A stretch of 64,000 bases of DNA from Candidatus Binatia bacterium (lineage in GTDB: Bacteria; Desulfobacterota; Binatia; UBA9968; JAJDTQ01): assembly GCA_951813575.1 (NCBI GenBank), contig OX638375.1, positions 248,001 to 312,000 of the forward strand, in the 5' to 3' direction. The notes under the pieces were generated by a model that saw only the letters and a program-made list of their open reading frames with translations, was not told the DNA's origin and did not search any database. Below are positions 1 to 8,686 of the stretch, in pieces. Position 1 is the stretch's first letter, and every line of letters starts with the position of its first letter. A program made the position numbers and the translations under genes.

Positions 1-941
1 ATGAAGGTCTTCTGGATCCGTTGCCGCTCGTCCTGTTCCCGAAGATAGAAGTCGTACAGGCTGGTGACGGCCGTCCTCAAGGCCGAGAAGCGGAGCTCGT
101 TGGGGAAGGAGTCCCACTCGGGCAGCGACAGCGGCCGTAGACCCTCGTAACCCAGAATCAGGTCTTCGAACCGGTCCAGCCGATACCGCCCCTCGTAGTA
201 ACAGACGGCGTTCACGGTGGTCGCAAGGTCACAGATGAACTTCCCGCGGCAGGCCCTGTCGAAGTTCATGATGCCGACGAGACGCGAGCCCTTGAACTTC
301 ATGCTTTCCCAGGACAGATTGCCGTGGATGATGCCCTTGGGCAGGTTGTTGTCGAGATACCCCTCCAGGTAGTTGACCTCGTCATCCAGCACTCGCACGA
401 TGGTCTTGAGATGCGCCGGCAGGTTTCTCCTGACGTCCTGGTACATCGCCGCCACCCGTGGAAACGAGAACCGGTTCTCGACCCCCTTCTTGTAACCCCT
501 GCCGATAAGGTGCAGGTCCGCCAGCACGTGTCCCGCGGCCGAAAGCTGCGCCGGCGTGAGATCGCCCACCGGCACCTCGGTGCCGTCGATGTTGCGGCTG
601 GCGGAAATGAAGCGGCCGTCCGCCTGGAGGTAGTGCTGGCCGCCGCGGCTCTTCAGCGGCTGCAGGCACTGAAAGCCGTGGCGTCGCAGGAAGAGCAGCA
701 GTTCGATGTCGTGCTTGACCTCGTTCTCGCTCTTGATCCCCTCGATGGAGACGACGAACTTGCCGCGTTTGGTCTCCATTATGAAGAACGGTTCGGCGGA
801 CTCTCGATGAAGCCCCGCGGCGGAGAAGAATTCACCGAGGGAGAACTCCTCGGCTATGCCGGCAAGTTCTCGTGCCTGGGGTTGGGACAGGGTCTCGGCG
901 GCGAAGTTCTTTTCCAGTGGTTTCGCTTCCGTGGACAGCAT
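1..941 (-). CDS. ThrB-like (APH-fold) homoserine-kinase homologue, probable pseudokinase, C-terminus cut by window edge
   Basis: The reverse strand is open for 313 codons from ATG at 941 to the window edge. It is nearly full length, since type II ThrB proteins are about 320 aa. The region around residues 206-245 follows the ThrB/aminoglycoside-phosphotransferase catalytic region: IIHGNLSWESMKF, then GIMNFDRACRGKFICDLA. Family members normally read HADLFPDN and then IDF. Here the catalytic Asp is Asn208, the loop Asn is Ser, and the Mg-binding Asp is Asn226. The fold assignment is therefore good, but kinase activity is doubtful. A sigma-70-like promoter lies directly upstream. A homoserine dehydrogenase sits 48 kb away, so no local threonine operon is evident. 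It could also be a regulatory or substrate-binding paralogue. Confidence 0.8.
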   Translation of the reverse strand, partial: MLSTEAKPLEKNFAAETLSQPQARELAGIAEEFSLGEFFSAAGLHRESAEPFFIMETKRGKFVVSIEGIKSENEVKHDIELLLFLRRHGFQCLQPLKSRGGQHYLQADGRFISASRNIDGTEVPVGDLTPAQLSAAGHVLADLHLIGRGYKKGVENRFSFPRVAAMYQDVRRNLPAHLKTIVRVLDDEVNYLEGYLDNNLPKGIIHGNLSWESMKFKGSRLVGIMNFDRACRGKFICDLATTVNAVCYYEGRYRLDRFEDLILGYEGLRPLSLPEWDSFPNELRFSALRTAVTSLYDFYLREQDERQRIQKTF

Positions 942-952
942 ATTAGTTCTTT

Positions 953-981
953 CTATTACTCAGTTGGGGACTATTTGTCAA
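953..981 (-). promoter_or_regulatory. Candidate sigma-70 promoter of the ThrB-like gene
   Basis: On the minus strand a perfect TTGACA (981-976) is followed after 17 bp by TAATAG (958-953). An alternative -10, AGTAAT, lies two bases closer. The ATG is at 941, so the leader would be only a few bases long. The -10 match is weak, hence moderate confidence. Confidence 0.4.
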
Positions 982-1124
982 CGTTTTCCCGGTCGAGCTG
1001 TGAGCAACTCGCGTTTCGCGAACGAGCTTGGGCGCGACGGCTCTCCGGCCCATGCATGGGCTGGTCGCATTTTTCGTGCCACTGGCCAACGTGTTGATAT
1101 TTAGGCGGTTTTGTTTGGCGAAAC

Positions 1125-1210
1125 TCGACGAAATCGTCGAAGGTCGGTGGAGTCGACACACATTTCATCAATAAAACCAATGGGTTGTGGTTTTTCGACG
1201 ATTTCGTCGC
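1125..1210. repeat. Inverted pair of 15-bp quasi-palindromes in an intergenic region
   Basis: TCGACGAAATCGTCGA at 1125-1140 and TCGACGATTTCGTCG at 1195-1209 share a perfect 15-bp inverted match across about 54 bp. Each copy is itself almost palindromic. This looks like paired binding sites for a dimeric regulator, or a long hairpin. The rest of the 942-1325 gap shows only an AT-richer patch and no other gene. Confidence 0.55.
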
Positions 1211-1325
1211 TCGCCGGGACTTCAAGAGCCTGGCAAGACGGCTCCGGTTTGAAGTTCACGGTCCGTAGAGATAGGATGAAGCGTCTGCCCAACCGGTGGA
1301 CGAACGGAACGAACGGAAACGGTTG

Positions 1326-1739
1326 ATGGTTGAAGACGATGGCAAGGCTGACGTGGACAGGGGCGTTCCGATGCCCGAGGAGCAGCCGGACCTGTACTAT
1401 CACGGCATCATCCGGCGCCTTTCGCCGCGAAAGGGCACGGGAGTCGTCCGCACCGCTAGCGGCAGGGACGTACGGTTCTCGTACCAAATGGTTCTGGTGT
1501 CCGGCTCGGTGAGGTCGCCCAAGGGTCTCAGAGAGGGAATGGTGGTAGGGTACGATCTCGGTTGGACCAGCCACGGGCTGCGGGTAGTCAAGATAAGGAC
1601 ATACCCCCGAAGGGACTGGGCCCCGGGAGGCCGGAGGCGCGCCCCGGACAGGCTTCTAGCGGGGCGGCAGGGTCAGGGCCAGGATCTGGCTGGACAGGAG
1701 CTCCCCCACGAAGACCCCGAGCAGGGCGATGTAGAATAG
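1326..1739 (+). CDS. Cold-shock-domain-like small protein
   Basis: The protein is 137 aa from ATG 1326; an in-frame GTG at 1296 would add ten residues. Roughly residues 25-95 read like a CSD/OB-fold: YHGIIRRLSPRKGTGVVRT, then GRDVRFSY, LREGMVVGYDLGW and GLRVVKI. These resemble the RNP1- and RNP2-type strands that bind single-stranded nucleic acid. The C-terminal 40 residues are low-complexity (Gly/Arg/Gln) and overlap the 3' end of the convergent membrane-protein gene by 84 nt. That tail is therefore the least certain part. The function is presumably RNA/ssDNA binding, inferred from the fold only. Confidence 0.6.
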   Translation: MVEDDGKADVDRGVPMPEEQPDLYYHGIIRRLSPRKGTGVVRTASGRDVRFSYQMVLVSGSVRSPKGLREGMVVGYDLGWTSHGLRVVKIRTYPRRDWAPGGRRRAPDRLLAGRQGQGQDLAGQELPHEDPEQGDVE

Positions 1740-2477
1740 GCCCGTGGCCGCCATGGTGTTCTTGAAGTCCGCGAGGGTCTTCCAGATCATGTATGAAAGC
1801 AGGAGCGGTCCGAGTTGGGCCACGAAGAAGCGCGAAAGCAGCAGCAGCAGGTGGTGGCCGAACAGGCGTTCGATGGCCGCCACGGTTTCTCCGGTGCCGA
1901 GCAGGTAGAGCAGGGCGGTGGAGGCGACTTCCAGGCCGGTCTGAATGACCAGCATCGTTACGAAGAAGCGGAAGACCCGGAAGAACGGTTCGAGGCTCTG
2001 GCCGGTCTCGATCAGGTACCAGTGGCCGATCAGCATGCCTACGGTGACGGCCCCCAGCAGTAGCGAGGACACGACGAAGCTGACGGGAAGGAATACGGCT
2101 TCCACGGGTCCGAGAGGGCCGTGGGAGAAACCGTAGGAGGCCACGATGATCCCGGTTACGCCGATCAGGATCGCGGTGGAAAAGAAGCGCGCGCGCAGGA
2201 ACGCCCGCTCGCCCCACAGTGTTATGAAGTAAAGGATCAGAAATAGAGTAAAACACCCTAATAGAATGAGGTTTATGATTTCGCCAAAACCCTGCGCCCG
2301 TGGCAGGAGGTCGAGTTGCCCCCACAGCGCCAGCACCGCGGCGGCCACCAACACCCCGGTGGTGGACTTGTAGAAGCCCCTCTCCAGATCCGTGAACGGG
2401 GTCACCGACAGACCCACCAGCCCGCCAACCGACAACTGGTAGAGAAACATCACGAACGCTGCGGCGTAAGGGTTCAT
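1656..2477 (-). CDS. Polytopic membrane protein of unknown function
   Basis: A 273-aa, very hydrophobic protein with about eight predicted transmembrane segments, roughly at residues 5-27, 41-57, 67-88, 97-116, 127-152, 165-188, 205-230 and 245-268. Histidines lie within or next to membrane segments, in GHWYLIETG and FGHHLLLLLSRFF. These could be ligands or quinone-site residues, but no named family is recognised. Its start is 19 bp downstream of the ubiE/menG stop, so it probably belongs to that quinone operon. A link to respiratory or quinone biology is inference from that placement. Confidence 0.75.
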   Translation of the reverse strand: MNPYAAAFVMFLYQLSVGGLVGLSVTPFTDLERGFYKSTTGVLVAAAVLALWGQLDLLPRAQGFGEIINLILLGCFTLFLILYFITLWGERAFLRARFFSTAILIGVTGIIVASYGFSHGPLGPVEAVFLPVSFVVSSLLLGAVTVGMLIGHWYLIETGQSLEPFFRVFRFFVTMLVIQTGLEVASTALLYLLGTGETVAAIERLFGHHLLLLLSRFFVAQLGPLLLSYMIWKTLADFKNTMAATGLFYIALLGVFVGELLSSQILALTLPPR

Positions 2478-2496
2478 CGGCTCGGTTGCTTCTTGG

Positions 2497-3210
2497 TTAC
2501 CGGGGCTTGGCCGCCAGGTGGAGGCATACGGCGCCCCGCATGTAACGCACGGTGCGGGTCTCGACGAAGCCGGCCGACGTGATGGTGTCCGCCACGGTCC
2601 CGGGGGAGACGAATGCCCGGACCGAGTCGGACAGATACCGGTAGGCGGCCGGGTCGCCGCTGACCAGGCTGCCGATACGGGGCATGAGCTTTCCGAAATA
2701 GAGCCAATAGAGCCGTGAGAACGTGCCTTGGGGAGGCGGGAACATGTCCAGGCACACGATCCGGCCGCCCGGCTTCAGCACCCGGTAGGACTCGCGGAAG
2801 AACGATTCGAGATTTCCCACGTTGCGCAACACGAAGGCGCTCATGACCGCGTCGAAGATCCCGTTCCGGACGGGTGCGGCGAGGGCGTGGGCCAGCACGA
2901 AGGCGGCCCGGTCCTGGTGCCCGGCCCGCGCGGTCCGCTCTCTCGCGCGGTTGAGCATGGCCCGCGAAAAGTCCAGCCCCACGACCCGGGCGCCGGGAGC
3001 CAGGACCTTGCATGCATCCAGGGCCAGGGCGCCCGTCCCCGTCCCCATGTCCAGGACGAGAGCGGGCCGGTCGGCGATGCCGAGGGCGCCGATGGCCTTT
3101 CGCCGCCACAACGAGTCCAACCGGAAGCTGATGATCCGGTTGAGCAGATCGTAGCGCCATGCGATCCGGTCGAAGATGTTTCGGACCAGGGTGTCGTGAG
3201 GGGCAGACAT
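2497..3210 (-). CDS. ubiE: Ubiquinone/menaquinone C-methyltransferase UbiE/MenG
   Basis: A 237-aa class I SAM-dependent methyltransferase. The N-terminus VRNIFDRIAWRYDLLNRIIS is the UbiE hallmark, the SAM-binding motif I DMGTGTG is at residues 54-60, and FVLRNVGNLESFFRES is also typical. It would methylate demethylmenaquinone or the equivalent ubiquinone precursor; the sequence does not tell which quinone is used. It lies 33 bp downstream of the polyprenyl diphosphate synthase gene on the same strand, so side-chain synthesis and ring methylation appear co-transcribed. Length matches the family. Confidence 0.9.
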   Translation of the reverse strand: MSAPHDTLVRNIFDRIAWRYDLLNRIISFRLDSLWRRKAIGALGIADRPALVLDMGTGTGALALDACKVLAPGARVVGLDFSRAMLNRARERTARAGHQDRAAFVLAHALAAPVRNGIFDAVMSAFVLRNVGNLESFFRESYRVLKPGGRIVCLDMFPPPQGTFSRLYWLYFGKLMPRIGSLVSGDPAAYRYLSDSVRAFVSPGTVADTITSAGFVETRTVRYMRGAVCLHLAAKPR

Positions 3211-3243
3211 GAGCCGGTCACGGAGCGCCCGCGGGCGGGGGCT

Positions 3244-4257
3244 TCAACTGTGGCGGTCCGTGAGCAGGCCCACAAGCGCCCGGAGGCCGTCCCGCCCCAT
3301 GCACTCGGGCAGCCGTTCGATCTCCCGTGATGCCTTGAGCGCGTACTTGCGGGAGAAGCTTCTGGCCCGCTCGATGACCGTGCCGTTGCCCATGGCATCC
3401 AGCGCCCGCTGGATGTCGTTCTCGGTGGGGGTCTGGGACTGAAACACCTGGGACACGGTCCGGTGGCCGTCCAGCAGGGAAAGCACGATGGGCAGGGACG
3501 GGTTGCCGTCGCGAAGATCCATGCCCGTGGACTTGCCCAGCAGGTCGCGCCTTCCGACCACGTCGAGCACGTCGTCCATCATCTGGAAGGCGATGCCCAG
3601 GTTGAGACCGAAACTCGCGGCCATCTCCACCTGCTCGGAAGGCGCCCCGGCGATATAGGCGCCGAGCTTGGCGCCGGTCTGAAAGAGCGAGGCGGTCTTG
3701 CGCTCGACGATGTGGAGATAGTCCTCGGCGGTGACCGTGCGGTTGCGGTTGAACGAGCCTTGCAGGATCTCCCCCTCGGTGAGGCTGGTGCATGCGTCCG
3801 CGGTCCACTGGACCACGGTCTCGTCGAACTTGCCGGCGAACTCGAAGGCCTTGATGAAAAGGAAGTCGCCCGTAACCAGGGTGCGCGTCAGTCCGTAGCG
3901 CTTGTAGGCGGACTGCTTCCCGCGCCTGAATTCCGCGCCGTCGATGATGTCGTCGTGAAGCAGCGTGGCCGCGTGGATCAGCTCCATGGCCGTGGCGATG
4001 TCCACCGCATCCTGTTCCCGCCCGCCGTGGAAGGCCTCGAAGGTCAGCAGCGTGATCACCGGGCGGATCCGTTTGCCGCCGCCGCGTATGAGGTGCGAGG
4101 CGATGTCGGTGATCTCGGATTCCCTGGAGCGGGTGCAGTCGGCGAGCTTCTCCTCCACCCGTTGCAGTTGGCGGGCAACGAGGCTGTAGGGGTCGACGTG
4201 GTTGGAGGAGGACAGGGATTCTTCGGCGCCGTCGGTCAGAAGGTCCTGCGGATCCAT
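3244..4257 (-). CDS. Trans-polyprenyl diphosphate synthase (quinone side chain)
   Basis: A 337-aa all-alpha prenyl synthase. It carries both Asp-rich motifs: DDIID at residues 102-106 (within LLHDDIIDGAEFRRGK) and MDDVLD around 227-232. It also has the GGGKRIRPV substrate-binding segment at 59-67. It elongates FPP/GGPP with isopentenyl diphosphate to a long all-trans chain (IspB / HepT type); chain length cannot be read from sequence. It is the first gene of the quinone cluster with ubiE/menG and the membrane protein. The N-terminal 20 residues are acidic and variable, so the exact start is slightly uncertain. Confidence 0.88.
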   Translation of the reverse strand: MDPQDLLTDGAEESLSSSNHVDPYSLVARQLQRVEEKLADCTRSRESEITDIASHLIRGGGKRIRPVITLLTFEAFHGGREQDAVDIATAMELIHAATLLHDDIIDGAEFRRGKQSAYKRYGLTRTLVTGDFLFIKAFEFAGKFDETVVQWTADACTSLTEGEILQGSFNRNRTVTAEDYLHIVERKTASLFQTGAKLGAYIAGAPSEQVEMAASFGLNLGIAFQMMDDVLDVVGRRDLLGKSTGMDLRDGNPSLPIVLSLLDGHRTVSQVFQSQTPTENDIQRALDAMGNGTVIERARSFSRKYALKASREIERLPECMGRDGLRALVGLLTDRHS

Positions 4258-4364
4258 CTCATGCTGTTGCTGGGACAGAAGTGACTCCGTTCAGGCTGGT
4301 GTTTTCGTACAGATGGCACATATACCCTGGCAGGTCAAGGTGAGTTGGCGGCTGGGACGGGAGT

Positions 4365-4452
4365 TGGTGCGAAAGGGGGGAATTGAACCCCCACGGGATT
4401 GCTCCCACAGGATCCTGAATCCTGCGCGTCTACCAAATTCCGCCACTTTCGC
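4365..4452 (-). tRNA. tRNA-Leu(CAG)
   Basis: Read on the minus strand from 4452 to 4365, an 88-nt class II tRNA with encoded CCA. The 7-bp acceptor stem GCGAAAG pairs with CTTTCGC, followed by discriminator A. The anticodon arm is CAGGA-TTCAGGA-TCCTG with anticodon CAG, and the T arm is GTGGG/GGTTCAATTCCCCC-like. The D arm TGGCGGAATTTGGTAGACGC is typical of bacterial tRNA-Leu, and a variable arm of leucine-tRNA size is present. Confidence 0.95.
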
Positions 4453-4467
4453 ACGAACGGGAAAGGT

Positions 4468-4499
4468 TCTATATGTATCAGCGGCCTCGGCCTTGTCAA
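4468..4499 (-). promoter_or_regulatory. Candidate sigma-70 promoter of tRNA-Leu
   Basis: On the minus strand a perfect TTGACA (4499-4494) is followed by TACATATAGA. A -10 of TACATA would have 16-bp spacing, or TATAGA 20-bp spacing. It lies 15-20 bp upstream of the tRNA 5' end, a sensible arrangement for a monocistronic tRNA. Confidence 0.5.
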
Positions 4500-4544
4500 G
4501 CTCGTCGCACCGAATATTGTCTGCTACTATGTGACTGCACTGAG

Positions 4545-5015
4545 ATGGCCAGCATCCTGATCATCGAGAGCCACCCGATCCTGCGGGACGCGCTGCGGCA
4601 GTTCCTGTTTCCAGAGCATCAGACCCTGACACGGGACCGCTGGGCCGGGCCCGGAGACCTTCAGCGCCATGATCTCGTCATCGTGGACCGGGAGACTGTC
4701 GAGGAGGGCGGGCGCACCGTGGAGGCGCTCCGGGCGCTGCAGCGCCTGAAGGTCCCCAGCGTCTGGCTGCACCAGGGGCCTGCTCCCCCGTTCAAGCCCG
4801 GGAGGCTCACCGAAACGTTGGCCAAGCCGGTGGAAGGGCCGGCTCTCGAATCGGCGGTGCGCTCTCTGCTGGAGGACGCCCCCGCCCCACGGAAGCGGGC
4901 GCGGCGGCGGCCGGACGAGATCCCGGTAGACGAACCCGCGGACGGCGGCGGGATCATCGAGCTCACCGACGTGGTGGAGGAGGGCGACCCCGGGGAGCCG
5001 GACGACCCGAGTTGA
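4545..5015 (+). CDS. Degenerate receiver-like protein
   Basis: 156 aa from ATG 4545. A longer in-frame start at 4473 gives an unlikely Cys/Arg-rich leader and runs close to the tRNA promoter. Residues 2-105 follow a CheY-like pattern: SILIIESHP for strand 1, DLVIVDRE with the candidate phospho-acceptor Asp48, and LAKP with Lys94-Pro95. The usual acidic pair after strand 1 is reduced to Glu8-Ser9, so phosphorylation is uncertain. The tail is basic (RKRARRRP) and then ends IIELTDVVEEG, a short acidic motif. No output domain is present. It lies 35 bp upstream of valS. Confidence 0.65.
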   Translation: MASILIIESHPILRDALRQFLFPEHQTLTRDRWAGPGDLQRHDLVIVDRETVEEGGRTVEALRALQRLKVPSVWLHQGPAPPFKPGRLTETLAKPVEGPALESAVRSLLEDAPAPRKRARRRPDEIPVDEPADGGGIIELTDVVEEGDPGEPDDPS

Positions 5016-5050
5016 TTTTCCGGAAATGACGACGGATTCATAGGAGTTCC

Positions 5051-7804
5051 ATGCCTCGAGAAATCGCCAAGTCGTACAGTCACCAGGATGTGGAGGGCAA
5101 GTGGTACGAGCAGTGGGAGGACGCGGGCCACTTCGCGCCGTCGAGTCCCGGCGCGCCGTCGTTCTCCATGGTCATCCCGCCGCCGAACGTGACCGGCTCC
5201 CTCCATATGGGGCACGCCTTGAACAACACGCTTCAGGACGTGCTGTGCCGCTTCAGGCGAATGGACGGGCACAATGTCCTTTGGGTTCCCGGAACGGACC
5301 ACGCGGGCATCGCCACCCAGAACGTGGTGGAGCGCCAACTCGCCGAGGAAGGCCTGGGCCGCACGGATCTGGGCCGGGAGGGGTTCATCGAGAAGGTCTG
5401 GAGCTGGCGCGAGGAAACCGGCCACACCATCCTGCGGCAGTTGCGCGCGCTGGGCGTATCCTGTGACTGGAGCCGCGAGCGGTTCACCATGGACGAGGGC
5501 CTTTCCCGGGCCGTGCGGGAGGCGTTCGTCCGCCTCTGGGAAGAAGGGTTGCTCTACCGCGCGGAACGGCTCATCAACTGGTGTCCGCGCTGCAAGACGG
5601 CGCTGGCCGACATCGAGGTGGTGCACGAGGAGGTGGACGGCCATCTGTGGCACGTGCGCTATACGCTGGTGGGAGAGGGCGAGCTGGTGGTGGCCACCAC
5701 CAGGCCCGAGACCATGCTGGGCGATACGGGCGTGGCGGTCCATCCCGAGGACGAGCGGCATGCCGCCAGCATCGGCCGGCGCGCGCGGCTGCCGATCGTG
5801 GGCCGGGAGATCCCGGTGGTGGGGGACACGTTCGTGGATCCGGAGTTCGGCACCGGCGCGGTCAAGATCACTCCCGGACACGACTTCAACGACTTCGAGA
5901 TCGGTCTGAGGAACGGGCTCGAGGTCATCAACATCTTCGACGACGACGCCGCCGTGCGGGCCGAAGCGTTCGCCGGCGGAGACGGCGGGATGCCCGACTG
6001 GGTCGGACCCTACGGCGGCCGGGACCGCCTGGTGGCGCGGGAACGCGTGGTCCGGGAGCTGGAGGAACAGGGGCTGCTGGCGGAGGTCCAGCCCTACGGT
6101 CACGCGGTGGGCATGTGCTACCGCTGCCAGACCGTTATCGAGCCCTATCTCACGCCCCAGTGGTTCGTGAATGTCAAGCCGCTGGCGGACCCCGCCATGG
6201 AGGCGGTGCGCGACGGCCGGACCCGGATCGTTCCCGAGGCGTGGAAGAACTCGTACTTCGCCTGGATGGAGAACATCAAGGACTGGTGCGTCTCGCGGCA
6301 GATCTGGTGGGGACACCAGATCCCGGCCTGGTATTGCGCCGGCTGCAACGAGTCGCTGGACGCCCACGGCGCCCGGATCCCGTCCGGCTGCGCGCCGGTG
6401 GTGGGCCGGGTCGCGCCGGACCGGTGCGAGGCCTGCGGCGGCACCCGGTTCGTGCAGGATCCCGATGTCCTGGACACCTGGTTCTCCTCCGCCCTGTGGC
6501 CGTTCTCCACCCTCGGGTGGCCCGACCGGACGGACGACCTCCGGGCCTTCTATCCCACGGCCGCGCTGGTGACCGGATTCGACATCCTCTTCTTCTGGGT
6601 CGCCCGCATGATGATGATGGGGCTCAAGTTCATGGACGAGGTGCCGTTCCGGGACGTCTACATCCATGCCCTGGTGCGGGACCAGGAAGGACAGAAGATG
6701 TCCAAGTCCAAGGGCAACGTCATCGATCCGCTGATCATGGTGAACCGCTACGGCGCCGATCCGTTCCGCTTCACGCTGGTGGCCATGACCGCCATGGGAC
6801 GGGACGTGAAGCTGGCGGAGGATCGGATCGCCGGCTACCAGCACTTCGTCAACAAGCTGTGGAACGCGGCGCGCTTCGTGCTCATGAACCTCGACGACGA
6901 GGTGCTGCGTGAGACCCGGGGCGCGGCGGCGGATCACGCGGGGGAGGAGCCGGACCTGGCCGACCGCTGGATACTGTCCCGGCTGAACGCCACCGTCGAA
7001 CGGGCCAGGGAAGCCATCACGGCATACCGCTTCAACGATTTCGCGCACCATCTCTACCAGTTCACCTGGCACGAGTTCTGTGACTGGTACATCGAGATGA
7101 GCAAGCTCCGGCTCGACGGCGGCCCCGGCTCCCGCGCCGCTCAACGGACGCTGCACACCGTCCTCCGGAACATCCTCCTGCTGCTGCATCCGTTGATGCC
7201 GTTCGTGACCGAGGAGCTCTGGCGGGAGGTGACCGCCAGGGACGCGGCCTCGGCCCGGCGGGACGACATCATGGTCCATCGCTACCCCGCCGCCGGTGAT
7301 TTCGCCGCCGACCGGGACGCGGAGGACAAGATCGAATTCCTGAGCGGCATCGTCCGGGCGGTCAGGAATCTTCGCACGGAGATGAACGTTCCGCCTTCCA
7401 GGAAGGTCCGGGTGATGTTGCTCGATACCGAGGAACGGCTGTCGCTGGTCCGGGCCTACGAGAGCACGGTGTGCACGCTGGCGCGCACGGAACCCCTCGA
7501 ATACTTGTCCGAAGGGGCCCGGCCCGAGAAGGTGGCCACGGCCATCGTCGACACCACGGAAGTCTACGTTCCGCTCGACGGGACGGTGGATCTGGAGGAG
7601 GAGGGCGGCCGGCTCCACCGCGCCCTGGGCAAGCTCGAGACGGAGCTGGCGCGGGTACGGAACAAGCTCGGCAACGAGAACTTCACCGCCAGGGCCCGGC
7701 CCGACGTGGTGGAACGGGAGCGGGAGAAGGCGCAGGAAATGGAAGAAAAGCTCGAAGCCCTCAACCGGAGCCTGACGCGGATACGGGAGCTGCAGGCCCA
7801 GTGA
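5051..7804 (+). CDS. valS: Valyl-tRNA synthetase
   Basis: A 917-aa class I aminoacyl-tRNA synthetase that charges tRNA-Val. The HIGH motif appears as HMGH at residues 52-55 within PPPNVTGSLHMGH, and KMSKS is at 549-553. The editing (CP1) domain lies between them (TTRPETMLGDTGVAVHP). The C-terminus carries the Val-specific coiled coil (LGKLETELARVRNKLGNENF). The ValS-type PPPNVTG distinguishes it from IleRS and LeuRS. Length is normal. The ATG at 5051 follows a TAGGAG-like Shine-Dalgarno. Confidence 0.97.
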   Translation: MPREIAKSYSHQDVEGKWYEQWEDAGHFAPSSPGAPSFSMVIPPPNVTGSLHMGHALNNTLQDVLCRFRRMDGHNVLWVPGTDHAGIATQNVVERQLAEEGLGRTDLGREGFIEKVWSWREETGHTILRQLRALGVSCDWSRERFTMDEGLSRAVREAFVRLWEEGLLYRAERLINWCPRCKTALADIEVVHEEVDGHLWHVRYTLVGEGELVVATTRPETMLGDTGVAVHPEDERHAASIGRRARLPIVGREIPVVGDTFVDPEFGTGAVKITPGHDFNDFEIGLRNGLEVINIFDDDAAVRAEAFAGGDGGMPDWVGPYGGRDRLVARERVVRELEEQGLLAEVQPYGHAVGMCYRCQTVIEPYLTPQWFVNVKPLADPAMEAVRDGRTRIVPEAWKNSYFAWMENIKDWCVSRQIWWGHQIPAWYCAGCNESLDAHGARIPSGCAPVVGRVAPDRCEACGGTRFVQDPDVLDTWFSSALWPFSTLGWPDRTDDLRAFYPTAALVTGFDILFFWVARMMMMGLKFMDEVPFRDVYIHALVRDQEGQKMSKSKGNVIDPLIMVNRYGADPFRFTLVAMTAMGRDVKLAEDRIAGYQHFVNKLWNAARFVLMNLDDEVLRETRGAAADHAGEEPDLADRWILSRLNATVERAREAITAYRFNDFAHHLYQFTWHEFCDWYIEMSKLRLDGGPGSRAAQRTLHTVLRNILLLLHPLMPFVTEELWREVTARDAASARRDDIMVHRYPAAGDFAADRDAEDKIEFLSGIVRAVRNLRTEMNVPPSRKVRVMLLDTEERLSLVRAYESTVCTLARTEPLEYLSEGARPEKVATAIVDTTEVYVPLDGTVDLEEEGGRLHRALGKLETELARVRNKLGNENFTARARPDVVEREREKAQEMEEKLEALNRSLTRIRELQAQ

Positions 7805-7849
7805 CCCCCGGCGGGCCGCGATGGCGGCCGCCGGACTCGCCTCCGAACC

Positions 7850-8686
7850 ATGTCTTCCACACCCGAGCTTCCCGGCGGACCTTCCCCGGAGGGGTTGACC
7901 GCCGATGGGATTCAAGAGGGCCTGGAAACGAAACGGCTGGGCCGCCGCGTCCACGTGTACCCGGAGCTGGCGTCCACCAACCGGACAGCCCACGCGCTGG
8001 CGGAGGCGGGTGAGCCCGAAGGCACCGTGGTCATCGCCGAGACCCAGACCCGGGGCCAGGGAAGGCTGGGGCGGCAATGGGTTTCCCCCGCCAATCTCAA
8101 CCTTTACATCTCCTTCATCCTGCGTCCGCGGCTGGAGCCCGAGGAGTCGGCGAAGATCACGCTGCTGGCCGCCGTGGCGGTAGCCGACACGCTGAAGGAC
8201 CGGGTGCCCTGCGCGCCCCGCATCAAGTGGCCCAACGACGTGCTGCTGCGGGGCAGGAAGGCGGCCGGCATCCTGAGCGAGCTGGCCTGCGAACCCGGGC
8301 GCACGCTGTTCGTGATCGTCGGCATCGGCCTGAACCTCAACTTCCCGCGCGCGTTCATGTCGCCGGACATCCGCGAACGCGCCACCTCGGTGATGGAGGA
8401 GGCCGGAGCTCCGGTGGACCGGCTGCGGGTCACCCGCTCGCTGGTGCGCAATCTGGAGAACCGCTATATCGAGCTCGAGGAGCGCGGGTTCGCGTCCATC
8501 GCCCGGAGCTGGAACGCGTACGCACGGATGGAAGGGCGCTGGGTCCGCGCCCGGACGGCCGACGAGGAACTGGTGGGGCGGGTTCGAAAGCTGGACGGGA
8601 ACGGCTTCCTGGTGCTGGAGTGCGGCGACGGCCGCACCGAACGCGTGGTAAGCGGGGATGTTTTCCTGATGGAAGGAGCGCCGTAA
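7850..8686 (+). CDS. birA: Biotin-[acetyl-CoA-carboxylase] ligase, no DNA-binding domain
   Basis: A 278-aa biotin protein ligase that forms biotinyl-5'-AMP and transfers biotin to carrier lysines. The biotinyl-AMP loop is TRGQGRLGRQW (family GRGRxG, here GQGRLG), and KWPNDVLL supplies the catalytic lysine region. The C-terminal SH3-like domain follows (GRVRKLDGNGFLVLE). There is no N-terminal helix-turn-helix as in E. coli BirA, so this is a group I enzyme without its own repressor domain. Its stop codon overlaps the coaX start (TAATG), indicating translational coupling. Confidence 0.93.
   Translation: MSSTPELPGGPSPEGLTADGIQEGLETKRLGRRVHVYPELASTNRTAHALAEAGEPEGTVVIAETQTRGQGRLGRQWVSPANLNLYISFILRPRLEPEESAKITLLAAVAVADTLKDRVPCAPRIKWPNDVLLRGRKAAGILSELACEPGRTLFVIVGIGLNLNFPRAFMSPDIRERATSVMEEAGAPVDRLRVTRSLVRNLENRYIELEERGFASIARSWNAYARMEGRWVRARTADEELVGRVRKLDGNGFLVLECGDGRTERVVSGDVFLMEGAP

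Noticed and set aside
1101..1574. 157-codon minus-strand gene opposite the cold-shock-like gene
   Set aside because: No family similarity, and it runs through the inverted-repeat region; the plus-strand frame shows a recognisable OB-fold pattern.
4473..4544. Longer start for the receiver-like protein
   Set aside because: The added 24 residues are Cys/Arg-rich and overlap the tRNA-Leu promoter region. The domain begins at MASILIIESHP.
4661..8077. 1138-codon antisense frame over valS and birA
   Set aside because: High GC content leaves the antisense frame open. The product is His/Arg/Gly-rich with no domain, while the sense strand has textbook genes.
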